Of a stretch of DNA of 64,000 nt, positions 10,823 to 21,779 are shown piece by piece; within the stretch, counting starts at the first letter, position 1, and each line of letters begins with the position of its first letter. The translations under genes and the position numbers were made by a program. The notes beneath the pieces were generated by a model. The model worked only from the letters and a program-made list of their open reading frames with translations. It ran no database searches and was not told the DNA's origin. The stretch covers positions 62,001 through 126,000 of the forward strand of contig CAJNDS010000426.1 in assembly GCA_905221605.1 (NCBI GenBank), in the 5' to 3' direction. The DNA comes from Symbiodinium natans (Eukaryota > Sar > Dinophyceae > Suessiales > Symbiodiniaceae).

Positions 10823-13800
10823 TTGGCGGCTTAGTGCTTTCGAGTGCACAAGCAGGTGTTTGGTCTGCTTAGCACATGTTTCAGAAGCTGAGCTCTGCAG
10901 CCATGTGCAGTTCAGCGATTAAGTCGCATTCGTTGGATCAGGATTTCTGCGTTGGGCTGAGGATCGGGGCATGCGGCACAGGAAACGGCAGTTGCGCAGG
11001 CAAGCTCGGATCAGGTGCAAGTGCCGATGATGCGCGACTGTTGACACATGTCTCAGGGGGCCGCCACTTCTTTGGCCGCCTTGCTGCCCAAGGTTCTGCT
11101 CTTACATCCAAACCAAACCAGTACAATTACGCACAGGAGGCTTCTTTCTAGCTCCGTAATGTACTGCGCACCGCTCAACCCGCTCATAGTGAGGCTTTGA
11201 GGGTACCAAGCCGCACATTGTTTGCGCTTTGATTGTCAAGAGTATGTGATATGTGAGACCTGAGATTGTCAAACCGACATCTTGGTGTGATGTTGTTATT
11301 TCACATGCATGCTGTGTTCAGGTAGTTTAAGTATCGTTCCTGGGTTTGCAACGATGAGCCGTTATCATTGATTTTTGTTTGAGGGGAAGGGCCGCACTAG
11401 GGCACGAAGAGGCATGAACCTTCGCCTTGGTGCACTCTTTGAGCACACGTCTCGTCTTGTAAATCTCTTCACAATTTGTCGGTCATGACACTGACGAGGG
11501 CTCACGTATCACAGTGTTCTGCATAGTGCAGGTCACCCCGAATGGTATGGCACTTGTGGTGCTGGCTTTGACGTCGTTGGCAGAAACGCAGGCATCAGAA
11601 GTGCGTGGCCTAGTAATTGTAGTAATTGTAAGGCATCTTGAGGGTTCATGCGGATGCAGTTCTCAGGTTTGTTATCTCGACTCTTGAGGTGACAAGAGCG
11701 TTGGGGCCGAAAGAGAAAGCCAAGCTGCGTGACTTCAGGGACCCGCAGTTGCGCTTAATTACCAAGAGTTGCGTGCCATGCTACTGTATGTCTTCGGCAA
11801 ATACCAAGCCTGCCGCGATAGGACAGCAGCAACCCCGACCTGCAAGACTACACAAAGGCTCGGCTCTGTTGGACTGCAGATGCACGCGGACGTGCCGCGG
11901 AAAGCCAGGCACTGGCGGACAAGCTCGGCCCAAACTTCACAATCTGAGATGAAAACCTGATGTCGGCAATGCTCCCCGAAGAGAGGATGTCGCTGTGTGT
12001 GGCCATAGAGCCAGAACTCCATGCAGCTGCCTTGTTACCCGTACACGTAGGATCTGGTATTCCTGTCCCGCAGCTGCAAGATGCTGCAAGTCTTGGAAAA
12101 GGACTTAGGAAGTGGGGGCTGAGCGAATGAAGCTGCCTAAGGCTGCCTCAGCATTTAACCCGGCCCTGTGAAGGCTTCAAAAGGCTCTGCGAGACAGTTG
12201 CCACACAGCGCTGCGCGTTTGGCGTGAAAGACACTAAAGTTAAAGCGTGGCTCCTTCAAGTGTTGGGCAAGGTTCACTTCGCTCACTTGTTCGGATGGGA
12301 AAGCGTGGGGTATGAACATCCATTCCTCTGAGGCATGAGAACGGTGTGTGCCCGGTCTCCTCTCTGATGGTAAGACTCCATCTCAGTTGCTTCTTCCTGC
12401 GATGTGGTAGGAAGTTTTGAACTTCAAGGATATTCGGTGTATGTTTCGGTATCCTTCGGTATCTTCAGAATATCGCTTTCAATGTCGTGTACGTTTCGGT
12501 ATCTTCGAAGTGCTTTGAATGTCGTGTTTCTCTCGCACATTGAGATGGTCATAAAGATTGTCCGAGGTTGCACTCGGCGAGGGTACAACTGGAAGGCCAA
12601 GGCCGTCGAGCTTGAGACGTGTTTTCCGTGAAGTTTTGTGTGAGATAGTTTCCTTGCCCTTGAGCCCGCTTGCACGCAGGCACGCACGTGCATGCGCACG
12701 CGGGCATGCGTACGCGCACGCACCCACGCGCACGCCCACGTACGCACGCACACACACACATCAAACCACATCAAAACGCACATCAACACACGCATCAACA
12801 AACACGCACACACAGAGAGAGCATGCCACACTTTTCACTATCAAGAAAGAACGAAAGGGAAAAATGACAGAACGACCGAGAGAAATACAGACAGTACCAG
12901 CATGGTTTCCGCATGCGGGGGTGGGGAGGGGGGCTGCTTCACCGCTACCCGGCTACCCCCTTTGCAAACACCATGTTTTCGCATGTTACTTGATTCGGCA
13001 TGGACCTGAAACTTTGAAAAGTTGATAGGTCTTTGCCGTCTATTGTCTTTGCTTTTTTTGTCATTAGCATTTTCCAGTGAAGCAATATGTGGTTTTGATT
13101 TGTTATTGATGTTGACACCTTCGACTGTTGCAATGGTATTTTTTTGAGCAAGAAGTCCGCTTTAGTTTTTTTAAAGCCATGTGATCTTGCTTTAAAGATC
13201 GCCTTGCCATTAGCAGGTGAATCCTGTCGAAGCCATCATGCAAGGATCTCGAACGGTGAGAGTGAGAGGGGGTTGGGAATCATGATCTTGCGATGTCTTG
13301 GCCAAAACAAAGAGAAATCAAAGCACTGGAGCCGAGGATAACATGTTTTTGTGTCCTTGTTGCTGTCCACAGAAATTTGGTTTTTATTGAAAGGCCGAAC
13401 CGCCATGTCCATGATATTCGTTCTTTACATTCGGGGGCTCAAGAAAACGGAAGTTGCCTAGGACTTTTTGGTTTAGGGCGCCAGTTACCTATCGGATTCC
13501 GGAAGCGGGAAGCCTGGAAGCACAACACTGCCCAAATCCCTAGGTGACTTTTACTGTAGCTGTTATTTCACAAAAAAAATCAACAAATTAACATGTGTTT
13601 CGTTGAGAGGACGTCGGGCAATGGGCAATGGGCAATGGGCAGTGTTTCTCAGTTGAAACTATTCTTTTTCTTTCGGCCTCCTACTTTTCATCGGAGTTCT
13701 GACGCAAAGCAACTAGTTAGGGATCTGCATATCAGCCTGACCATCTTTCAATCTTCCGACCCATCCCTTGGTTTCCATCATGATGCTAAGTCTTAGCGCA

Positions 13801-13980
13801 TTCGCGGAAAATACAAAGGAGTCGCAAGACTCTGACGGACAAGCTGGCACGGTGTCATCCCACGTGAAACCCGGCAAACGTGCAGGACACAACACCTGAA
13901 ATGCATGAGAACACCAAACGAACCAGACAAATCAAGAAGGACATCGTTCGAAGTGCAGCCCGCAGGACAACCCTACTCTC
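10823..13980. other. Mostly non-coding, few possible exons
   Basis: Segments at 10950-11200 could belong to the 3' end of the ARM gene, because one stretch after a TCTCAG acceptor encodes GAATSLAALLPKVLLL. Beyond 11200 I see no convincing coding exon. The region includes an alternating CACG/CACA tract near 12665-12765. Confidence 0.35.
12664..12765. repeat. Alternating purine-pyrimidine (CACG/CA) tract
   Basis: About 100 bases of CACG, CGCA and finally CACACACA with few interruptions. Such alternating tracts can adopt Z-DNA and are common microsatellites. Open frames on both strands here encode only His/Ala/Thr or Val/Cys/Arg runs and are not genes. Confidence 0.75.
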
Positions 13981-13989
13981 CGGTGGCCG

Positions 13990-15482
13990 CAAGTGAGTTT
14001 CGGCGCGCCCCGTACAGCAGTGGAAGCTAGTGGCCTACAGCAAGCAGTACCCGGTTGCACTGCAGCAGCGGATAGCCTGTCGAACAAGCGCGGGGGCACG
14101 AAGTTTCCGCGCCGGGCTGCGCAGGCATGTGGGTCTTCGGGTCAGGAGTCAGGGCGGAGGAGGGGCAGAGAATGAAGAAGAGGAAGTGAAACCAGGCTTG
14201 AAAATTGCTCAACAGGTCTGGGAGTCTGGTCCAAACTTACAGGGCCGCATGCAAAAAGGTGGACTTGGCACAATCGAGGCGGGATGGGGTTGTAGTGTCC
14301 ACGGGGACCCATTGCTTCAAACAGTTCCATGCGCTCAGGCAGCGCTACAACTGGATAGCCCGAAATGCCGCCATCTTCCTGACCTTGATGCCGCAGGATC
14401 CGTCTCCTTTGGCGGAAAGGACGGCTGAGATTGGAGGTTGCGAGGCGTGCCTTGGCCACAGATTGGAGTTAGGATCGGATGCCGCGATGTGGGACGCAGA
14501 GACATGAGGTTACGGCTGCTCGCCTGTCGACCGCTTGGTGAAGCGGTTGCTTTCTTTTGTCATGCATTACTCCTTCGCTGTCGAACATCGACGTATATCG
14601 ACATGGAAGTATGTTTTTTTGGGCTGAGGCTACCATGTAATTCCCAGATCTGGTTACGACGTTCCGGCAGCTGCAAGTGAACATTAGCTTGAGCATCACT
14701 TGAGGTCCTGTCGTCCTCGGATTTCTCGAGCCACGTGTCATGGATGGATCCTCAGCTCTGCGCCGCTGCGCAGGAGCTGAGCGCAAGCTGAAAGTCCAAG
14801 CTATGGCCCGAGGTCCACTTTGCAGACCGGCCCTCGATGCCTTTCTCCTTGAGCGAGTACTCAGAGGCCATCTCTATTCCTCTTCCGCTTTCCGGTCCTG
14901 GCATGCAGGTTGACCGGCAGCAGTTGGGGCTAGAGCGGTTTGAGTTGCTTGTACAGATTTGTAGACAGGTATCCAGGCATCTACACCCTTAAGTCAAGTT
15001 GACTTTGCTCTCTTTGTGGCTTCCGTTGTTGCACGGTTTCTGACTGCGCCTTCTGATGCCAAACAAGGCCGGCCGCGTCGATTCGACATTGCCTGTGTGC
15101 CATGAGTATGCTTCCCGACAGGCAGATGAGCTGCGGGCGAGGCTTTCGGAGGAGGCGGGGAGTTACTCGAGTTGGTCTCAGACGGTCTCAGACGTTCGAG
15201 CGTTCTTTGTATGCCGGAGGTGGCTGACGACTTCGTGCTGCGAACCGTGCAGCGAAGCCAACCGATCAGCTGCCAGAGACCCGCAGTGCGCAAGCATCTG
15301 GGGAACAAGTTTCCGAGTGTGCGCAAGGCCGTTTCCTCTCCCATTGTGATTTGCTGTGCGCCACGCCCGACGACATGCCTGCTGCACTGGCTTCTATGAG
15401 GCCTGTCTACAGCCACAGCTTTCCTGCAAAGTTGTCGTCAACCGTGGAGCAAGTGCCAGCGGGAGGCGATTCGAGGAGATGA
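13990..15482 (+). CDS. Unrecognised multi-exon protein
   Basis: The clearest exon is 14795-14968, open for 58 codons and encoding a segment with KLWPEVHFADRPSMPFSLSE and DRQQLGLERFELLVQICRQ, followed by a CAG|GTATCC donor. Other likely exons encode DFALFVASVVARFLTAPSDA (~15000), ASRQADELRARLSEEAGSYS (~15112) and a C-terminal piece DDMPAALASMRPVYSHSFPA ending at a TGA near 15480. Upstream segments between 13990 and 14500 are open but uncertain. I recognise no family. The helix-rich heptad-like stretch ADELRARLSEEA may be a short coiled coil. Start and exon joins are not resolved. Confidence 0.45.
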
Positions 15483-17914
15483 AGTCGGCCCCTGAAACTT
15501 CACAATCAGGCAAGTCGGTGAGCTACTTTCTGTCCGTTAGACGGTTTGTCAGCCTGGCTTCGGTCCGGCTTGTATGTTGCGCACTTGCCGCCAGATCCTT
15601 CGGCTACCACAATGCCATTTCTTGACTTGAAGACATTCCCGTTTCGGCTGTCTGGATAGCACATGTTGTAGTTTCTTTCGTCGATCTGCAGAGCATGTAC
15701 ATGAAGTGGGTTGCCGGTGCAAGTTAAACTTCTTCCGGCACCAGGCAGTTTTTTTTGTGCGCATGCTTTGAGTTGGTTGAGCTTTTCCTGCACTATTATG
15801 CTAAGCAAGTGCAGTCCCAGTTTTGGCATGCCAAAGTTGCTGTCAGGATCCCAGTGCGAAAGCAGCGCAGGGAGGTTGTTGTATCAAAGCCACGAGCTCC
15901 AAATCCATAGCGTGCTTCTTGTGAGTTGTGTGATTGGTTGGGCAACGGACTGATGGAGCAACTCGGCCTCGCGCAGGCTTGCAGCTGCATGTTGCTGCGA
16001 CATGCTTGCTGTGCTTTAGGCTTTTACCAGCAAGTGGCCAGCAAACGAACGGACGAACTCCCCTGAATCACAACATATCCCAACGAAGCGAGCCACGTGC
16101 AGCAGATCGATGGCAAAGTGGAAAGCAGTTGTTGATGGCGACTTCCGAGCCTAGCAGTTGACCTGAAGGCAGCCGATTTGCACCGATGTTGATTTCCTGT
16201 GACATCGAAAAGGGAAGTGACTGCATGGTCAAAGAATGTCCAATTGATATCCTGCCCGCATATGAGAACAGTTGCAGCGCATGCCACCACATGCTAAAAC
16301 ATGTCTTTAAGAAGCTGAGAGCTTAAAGCTGAGTTCTGTTACGGCATGTTTTCGCCAGGCTCAATGGCACCATGGCCTGGTGGCTGAGGGTTGTCGCCTT
16401 GCTGAAGTTGGTCTGAGGTGTTTATATTCTCAGAAGCAGGCTCTCAGAGTACAGAATGCATCAAAGGCTGCAAGCAGGAATCGCCTCCCGAGGTCGGTGT
16501 CCTATGGCTGCAGGCATGCGAATCACTTTGAAGCCTGCAACTGAAAGAGCCGGCGGAGCTCAGAGATGTGTTGCAATGCAAGTGGCTGACAACGCAGGCC
16601 GCAGCGCAAAGCGCGTGGCAGACCTGGGGCACGGAGGCCTTCGATTCGGGCGCTACCACCGCTCCGTGAATACATCGAAGTCTGGACAAGCCCGAGGTCT
16701 TCGTCGAATTTCTGCAAGCGCTTGGCTGCGAGCAGTGTGGCCACGTGCAAGAAGAACCCACGCTCCAGGCGTAGTGGCTGCGGCTTTGTGCTGTTGCATC
16801 TTGAAGGGCGTGAGAGACTTGCCCAGGCACGCTTCGAAGTGTCGAGTAACATCTTCGGGTGTGCAGATATCGATGTGCTACTTCCTTCCATTCATTGGCT
16901 ATACCAGGCAAGAGGGCAGCAATGTCATTCCTGGCCGCTGCATTTCGAGTTCTGCCAGGCAGCGCGGCAGCAGAGTGGGGGCAGCCCTCCTGGCCTCCTA
17001 GTGGACCCCAGCTCAGGCAAGCACAGCAGAGTGAGAAGTGGTCTACGGGACAGTCCGGGGGGTTACCTTGATGAGGACGGTGGGGCAAATGTTGGCAGAG
17101 CTCTACACTTGGAAAGGGTTGGAAGATGTCCAGGCTGTGACATTGTATTTTGTGTCTCCACCAAACTTGACGTAGCTCAGGCGACAGCCCGATGGATAGC
17201 GAGCTTTGGTGATGCTTTCGGCCGGCGTGTATCCAGGCGAAACAATGGACCCTGCAGAAGACTGCCAATATCACTGCACCGTGAGTATCACATGCTGCCG
17301 GCAGAAACCATGCAGAAGCTGCCAGGAACAGCACTCAAGCAACTTGTGTGGTTTGTGCCGGGGCAGATGCGTCGGAGGCCGCTTGCACCACTCCAAGCAA
17401 CTACGGATGCAGCCATGCAATGCAGCTCTGCAGCTTTCTCCGATCAACGATGCTTCTAACCATGGAGGCTGGTGGTGGCCTGGATGCACCAACGGCCGAA
17501 GCCACAGCAGACTCAGCATCATTCACCGTTGCACGCCATGGTGCATTTTGCGGCGTCTGTGGATGGGAATAAAGCCAGGTGGTGGTCGTAGCTGTGCCTT
17601 GGTTGCACGATAGGTTGCAAGGATCCCACAGGACAAATATTCAACATGAAACCGGCTCCACATGAGATCAACTCCTAGTGCTCGCTGCTGCCACAGTATG
17701 TGCTGTCTGCGATGAACGGCTTGCCGGATCTTGCTTCTTGACCGCTTCACAACGCAGCTATTGATGCAAAGCAGATCCCATGTGACAATCGCATGCAATG
17801 GACACCAAGCCCCATCGCAAGAGTTTTGGAGACAGCCTGGTTGCCAAGCAGGTGGAGCCATCCGCATCCAACTTCGAGCTGTCTGACGCTCAGGCTACTT
17901 GTGCTGCCTGCTGC
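15483..17914. other. Unresolved GC-rich region
   Basis: Long open frames overlap on both strands between 16444 and 17460, as expected for GC-rich DNA with few stops. The minus-strand frame is rich in Cys, His and Ser without pattern. On the + strand one piece encodes EVFVEFLQALGCEQCGHVQ near 16698, which could be an exon. I cannot assign a gene. Confidence 0.3.
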
Positions 17915-18115
17915 GTCCTCCTACTACTACTATTACAACTACAACTACGACTACTGCTACTACTACAACTTCTACTACTCCTAGTCCTACTCCTACTCCT
18001 ACTCCTACTCCTACTACTACTACTACTACTACTACCACTACTACCACTACTACTACTACTACGACGACGACTACTACTACTACTGCTACTACTACTTCTA
18101 CTACTACTACTACTG

Positions 18116-18180
<65 letters not shown>

Positions 18181-18298
18181 GCTACTGCTACTGCTACTGC
18201 TACTGCTACTGCTACTGCTACTGCTACTGCTACTGCTACTGCTACTGCTACTGCTACTGCTACTGCTACTGCTACTGCTACTGCTACTGCTACTGCTA

Positions 18299-18331
<33 letters not shown>

Positions 18332-18395
18332 TTGCTACTACTAGTACTACTGCTGCTGCTGCTGCTGCCACTGCTACTGCTGCTACTGCTACTGC
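17915..18395. repeat. (TAC)n compound triplet microsatellite
   Basis: About 480 bases built from CTA/TAC triplets in blocks: CCTACT units (17980-18015), nearly pure TAC (18015-18180), TGCTAC hexamers (18180-18300), CTCCTG hexamers (18300-18330), then mixed TGC/TAC. All six frames are open over long distances and give poly-Leu, poly-Thr/Ala or poly-Val, which I regard as artefacts. The block structure suggests successive expansion of variant units. Confidence 0.95.
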
Positions 18396-18798
18396 GACCT
18401 TAAGCAGCTAAGGCTGCTGAAGCATGCTGAAGAGCACAGCTGGAATGCCAGAGCCTTGCGGCCAGTCATCGTTGCCCGATCGAGATTTTGTTGCGTCGTA
18501 GCTTGCAGCGAATTGCAGGAAGAAGGATTCCTGCCATTGCAGGCATCGGACTTGCCGGTTGTTCGACATGATTTGTGGCGTGCAAGTTGGTTTGGAGCTG
18601 GCTTTCATGTTTGTCGCCCTGCTGACTGCTCCTCACTTTGCTTCTCCGCCATCCATTCGTCGTGGGGCGTTCTCTTGCTGGCGGTTGTACTACACCCTGT
18701 CTACACCCTTCCACCAACCATCTCGGGTGCGGCACCTGCACAAATTGACAAATGTATGTGCTGCTCAGATGCTGCCTTTACAGGTGTGTAGAGAGGTG

Positions 18799-18952
<154 letters not shown>

Positions 18953-18955
18953 GTT

Positions 18956-19044
18956 GTGTTGGCACAGAATGTGCGAAGTGACATGACACGAGGCAGGGTC
19001 TGCACGCTGTAGCCGTGCAGGCCCGAGCATAGCATTTTCGAACA
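18956..19044 (+). repeat. Split direct repeat A1 (89 bp)
   Basis: The repeat starts GTGTTGGCACAG and ends CATTTTCGAACA. It matches 26681-26769 over all 89 bases, and the match stops at once on either side. It forms the left end of the retroelement. It contains the short inverted pair CTGCACG/CGTGCAG. Confidence 0.95.
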
Positions 19045-19336
19045 TTCGAACATCGGGCCATGGCGAGCTAGGCCTTGGAAATCCGAGTGGAAACGGCTTG
19101 CTCGGAGCATCTTGCTGCGCTGGCGCGTGGAAGCTGGCACATTCTATGACGCAGCAATCGAGAGCATTCGACATGACTTGCGGCAACTTCATGGCCGCGT
19201 AATTCAACAGGACAGGACCCTGATAGACCGTTACTCAGACTTTGATAAATGTATTGACGTTCCGTAAGTGCTCGTCGGCCGAGCCTATACCGAGTCAGGG
19301 GTGTCAGAGTCAGGGGTGTCACAGTCAAGCGTTTTC

Positions 19337-19364
19337 TCACACGTTGTATTTTTCTTTGTTTTAG
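19337..19364 (+). promoter_or_regulatory. Splice or trans-splice acceptor before the recombinase gene
   Basis: The bases before the recombinase ATG read TCTCACACGTTGTATTTTTC and on through TTTGTTTTAG, a pyrimidine-rich tract ending in AG at 19363-19364, seven bases before ATG 19372. In dinoflagellates mRNAs receive a spliced leader in trans at such sites. The site would give the recombinase its own mRNA 5' end. Confidence 0.6.
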
Positions 19365-19371
19365 CGTGGCC

Positions 19372-21111
19372 ATGTCGGCTACAGAGCTGTGGGATAGGCT
19401 TCGGCAGCGGGGTCTGCAAGATCTCGCCCCAACTCTTGTAGAAGCAGGGGTTAGGGGCCTGGAAGATGTGGCTCAGTCTCGGGAAGCCTTGCTGCAGATG
19501 GGCGTAGCCAGCTGGCGATTAGATTTGCTATGCGGCGAAGGCTCTGGATCGACTGCAGCTTTGGGACGTGTGCCTGCTCCTAGATGGGATGCCCCGCCAG
19601 TCCATAGGCGCCAGAGAGCATCGCAGGCTGAGGCATTGCGAGCGGCAGACCCTGCGCAGAGAGCTTTGGCATTGCGCGAGCTGGAGGCCGAAGTATTAGC
19701 TGCAACTTCTCAAGGCCCCGTGGCGTCCCGTCTGGCTTTCTGGAAGAAAGTTTGTGAAGCTTGGGGGGTGCCAGATTTCCCATTGACAGTGCAGAACGTG
19801 AAGGCCGTAGCTGCTTCGATGAAACGGGGTAAGTATCGCAGTTGCGCTCAGTATTTTTCGGCTGCGACTGTTTGGCAGGTGCGTAGCCTCCATCAAGAGG
19901 TAGAACCACACATTCGGGCATTGATTGCAGATTGCATCCGAAGCATCCGACGGGGATTAGGGCCCGAGGCGCTGAAGGACAGTTTTGATCCCCAGCCACT
20001 TGGTGCGCTGGTCAAGGACCCGCAGGACGGAGAGGTTTTCGATGTCACCATTCCATTTGCTGCTGTAGACATGTGCTTGATCGGTTTGTGGTTCATGTTG
20101 CGGGAGATTGAACTATCCAATGCCAGAGAACATCAGTTGTATTTGCGAGGGGGACGTGTTCACTTCATGTTGCCAGTGGAGAAGAGATCCAGTCAGGGAG
20201 ACGTGACCGAGCGTACCTTGGAATGCGCGTGCCGTTTTCGGCGGCAGCCGCTGTGCCCGTGGCACGCGGCGCAGAGACATCTCAATCGATTGCAGAATCT
20301 GAAGCATCAGCTGGGGGTGAGGGACCTGCCGCTGTTCCCAGGAGCGCGGGGGGAGACCTTGCCTAAGGAAGCCTTCGTCGGCCATGTAAGGTCCACATTG
20401 CTGGCTGCCGGCATCGAGTGCAGCAGGCCAAACGAGGTTGGTCAGCTAGAGGAGAGATTTCAGGGACATGTCCTGAGGGTCAGTGGAGCGCAGTTCTTGT
20501 GCATGATAGGGCTCCCAGGGCATCTCATACAAATGCATGGCCGGTGGACGTCCACTTCGGTGCTCAGATATCTGCAGCAGGCTCCTCTTCATTCAGTTCC
20601 AGTGGCAGCAGCGCAGGCCCTATCGTGTGGACAATCATCCGCAGCGGTTGCCATGACCGTGCAGCCGTTGTCTGAGTTGTTGAGCCCCAGGTTCTCGCAG
20701 GCAGTTGGCTCTGCGGCGGGGAGTGACAAGTCGGGCGAGGCGCGTGAGCCTCCATTGAAGAAGCCAGCATGCCAGTTGGAGCATGCAGGGCAGAGAGAGC
20801 TTGAGAAGCTTCGGAGTGAGTTAGCCGGATTGGCTAGGGCCGTCAAAGCGCCGGCCGAGGTCTGGATACAGAACCCGAGGACGAAGAAGGTCCATCGGCC
20901 TACAGGCGACGAGCTCACGTCTGGATCAGATATGTGGGCTGCACGATGTGGATGGCCATATGGCATGAGGAGGCACTTCAGGCTAGCATCGCTCTCGGAT
21001 AATGCCATAAAATGTCGTCGCTGTTTCGGCCTGACAGAAGATGGCGCAGGCTCTGACGACGGCAGTGAGGAGAGCTCCAGCTCAGTGTCTGGATCCAGTT
21101 CCGACTTGTGA
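19372..21111 (+). CDS. Tyrosine recombinase of the retroelement
   Basis: The product is 579 residues from ATG 19372. The C-terminal half has the tyrosine recombinase signature: Arg (codon 20101) in LWFMLREIELSN; His and Arg (20467, 20476) in GHVLRVSGAQF; His (20536) in MHGRWTST; and the nucleophile Tyr (20569) in VLRYLQQ. These residues would cut and rejoin DNA through a 3'-phosphotyrosine to insert a circular cDNA. Residues ~4-55 resemble a SAM-type five-helix domain (ELWDRLRQRGLQDLAPTLVE...LLQMGVASWRLDLL), which could mediate oligomers; this is inference. The C-terminal ~150 residues contain a short helix and an acidic Ser-rich tail. The gene lies 5' of gag, whereas in the families I know it usually lies nearer the 3' end. 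The frame differs from gag, 668 bases downstream, so it is a separate product. Confidence 0.88.
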   Translation: MSATELWDRLRQRGLQDLAPTLVEAGVRGLEDVAQSREALLQMGVASWRLDLLCGEGSGSTAALGRVPAPRWDAPPVHRRQRASQAEALRAADPAQRALALRELEAEVLAATSQGPVASRLAFWKKVCEAWGVPDFPLTVQNVKAVAASMKRGKYRSCAQYFSAATVWQVRSLHQEVEPHIRALIADCIRSIRRGLGPEALKDSFDPQPLGALVKDPQDGEVFDVTIPFAAVDMCLIGLWFMLREIELSNAREHQLYLRGGRVHFMLPVEKRSSQGDVTERTLECACRFRRQPLCPWHAAQRHLNRLQNLKHQLGVRDLPLFPGARGETLPKEAFVGHVRSTLLAAGIECSRPNEVGQLEERFQGHVLRVSGAQFLCMIGLPGHLIQMHGRWTSTSVLRYLQQAPLHSVPVAAAQALSCGQSSAAVAMTVQPLSELLSPRFSQAVGSAAGSDKSGEAREPPLKKPACQLEHAGQRELEKLRSELAGLARAVKAPAEVWIQNPRTKKVHRPTGDELTSGSDMWAARCGWPYGMRRHFRLASLSDNAIKCRRCFGLTEDGAGSDDGSEESSSSVSGSSSDL

Positions 21112-21779
21112 TTATAGTCGTGTAGGCGCTACTCGGGGCTTCCTCTCGCGCACGTAAAAAACAGTTAACCTAGAGCAGCGCGTGCCTGGCATGTGACAGT
21201 TGCGCCGAGTTTTTCTTGTCCGTAGCGCTGTGATGCGCTGTGTGCTCCCGCTGCTTCAGGACTTCGGCGAGTGGCCAGATACTTGGACCAGGACATCGGC
21301 GCATTCGCTGGCTCCTGGCACAGTGAGCGAGCCTTTCAGTGTGCAGGAACTCGACTGATGTTGGAAGGGCCAGGGGGCGCCCGAGGACGTTTTTCTGCCA
21401 GTCATAGAGGGTCGCCCGCTAGCGTGGGGGTGGTCGCAGTACACGTGCGTCTGCGAGCCACAGACAGTTGGGGCAGTTGGTTCCCACTGTCGTGAGAGAC
21501 CCTTGAAGTCGTAGTCGGCAGGAGCGCCAACACGGCGCAGAATGACAGCGTTGACCGCGGTGCTCCAGGTAAACGGCTCCTTGGTGTGCTGCAGGGCAGG
21601 CCTAATAATCTGTGTCCCATCCTGCAGTTTCGTATGTAAAGTGTGCGTGGTCAACAGTGTAGGCATGCAGCGCAAGCCTTGAGCATCGACGCATGTTGTG
21701 AGTGTTGTTGGTGTCGGCAGTCAGTTCGGCACAGGCACAGAGTGGTGCGGCAGGATCCCAGCCGCGTGATGCCAGCGTG
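21112..21779 (+). promoter_or_regulatory. Intergenic spacer with acceptor-like sites before gag
   Basis: The spacer between recombinase and gag genes holds no long conserved frame. Two sites could receive a spliced leader or end an intron: GAGTTTTTCTTGTCCGTAG ending near 21225, and TGTTGTTGGTGTCGGCAG ending at 21720, 60 bases before the gag ATG. Either would allow gag-pol to be made from an mRNA lacking the recombinase gene. Confidence 0.4.

Noticed and set aside
16444-17334. 296-codon minus-strand frame
   Set aside because: It is a Cys/His/Ser-rich string without motifs in GC-rich DNA where both strands are open; no splice or start context.
17798-18403. Long poly-Leu, poly-Thr/Ala and poly-Val frames
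   Set aside because: These are products of reading a triplet microsatellite in frame; they are not proteins.
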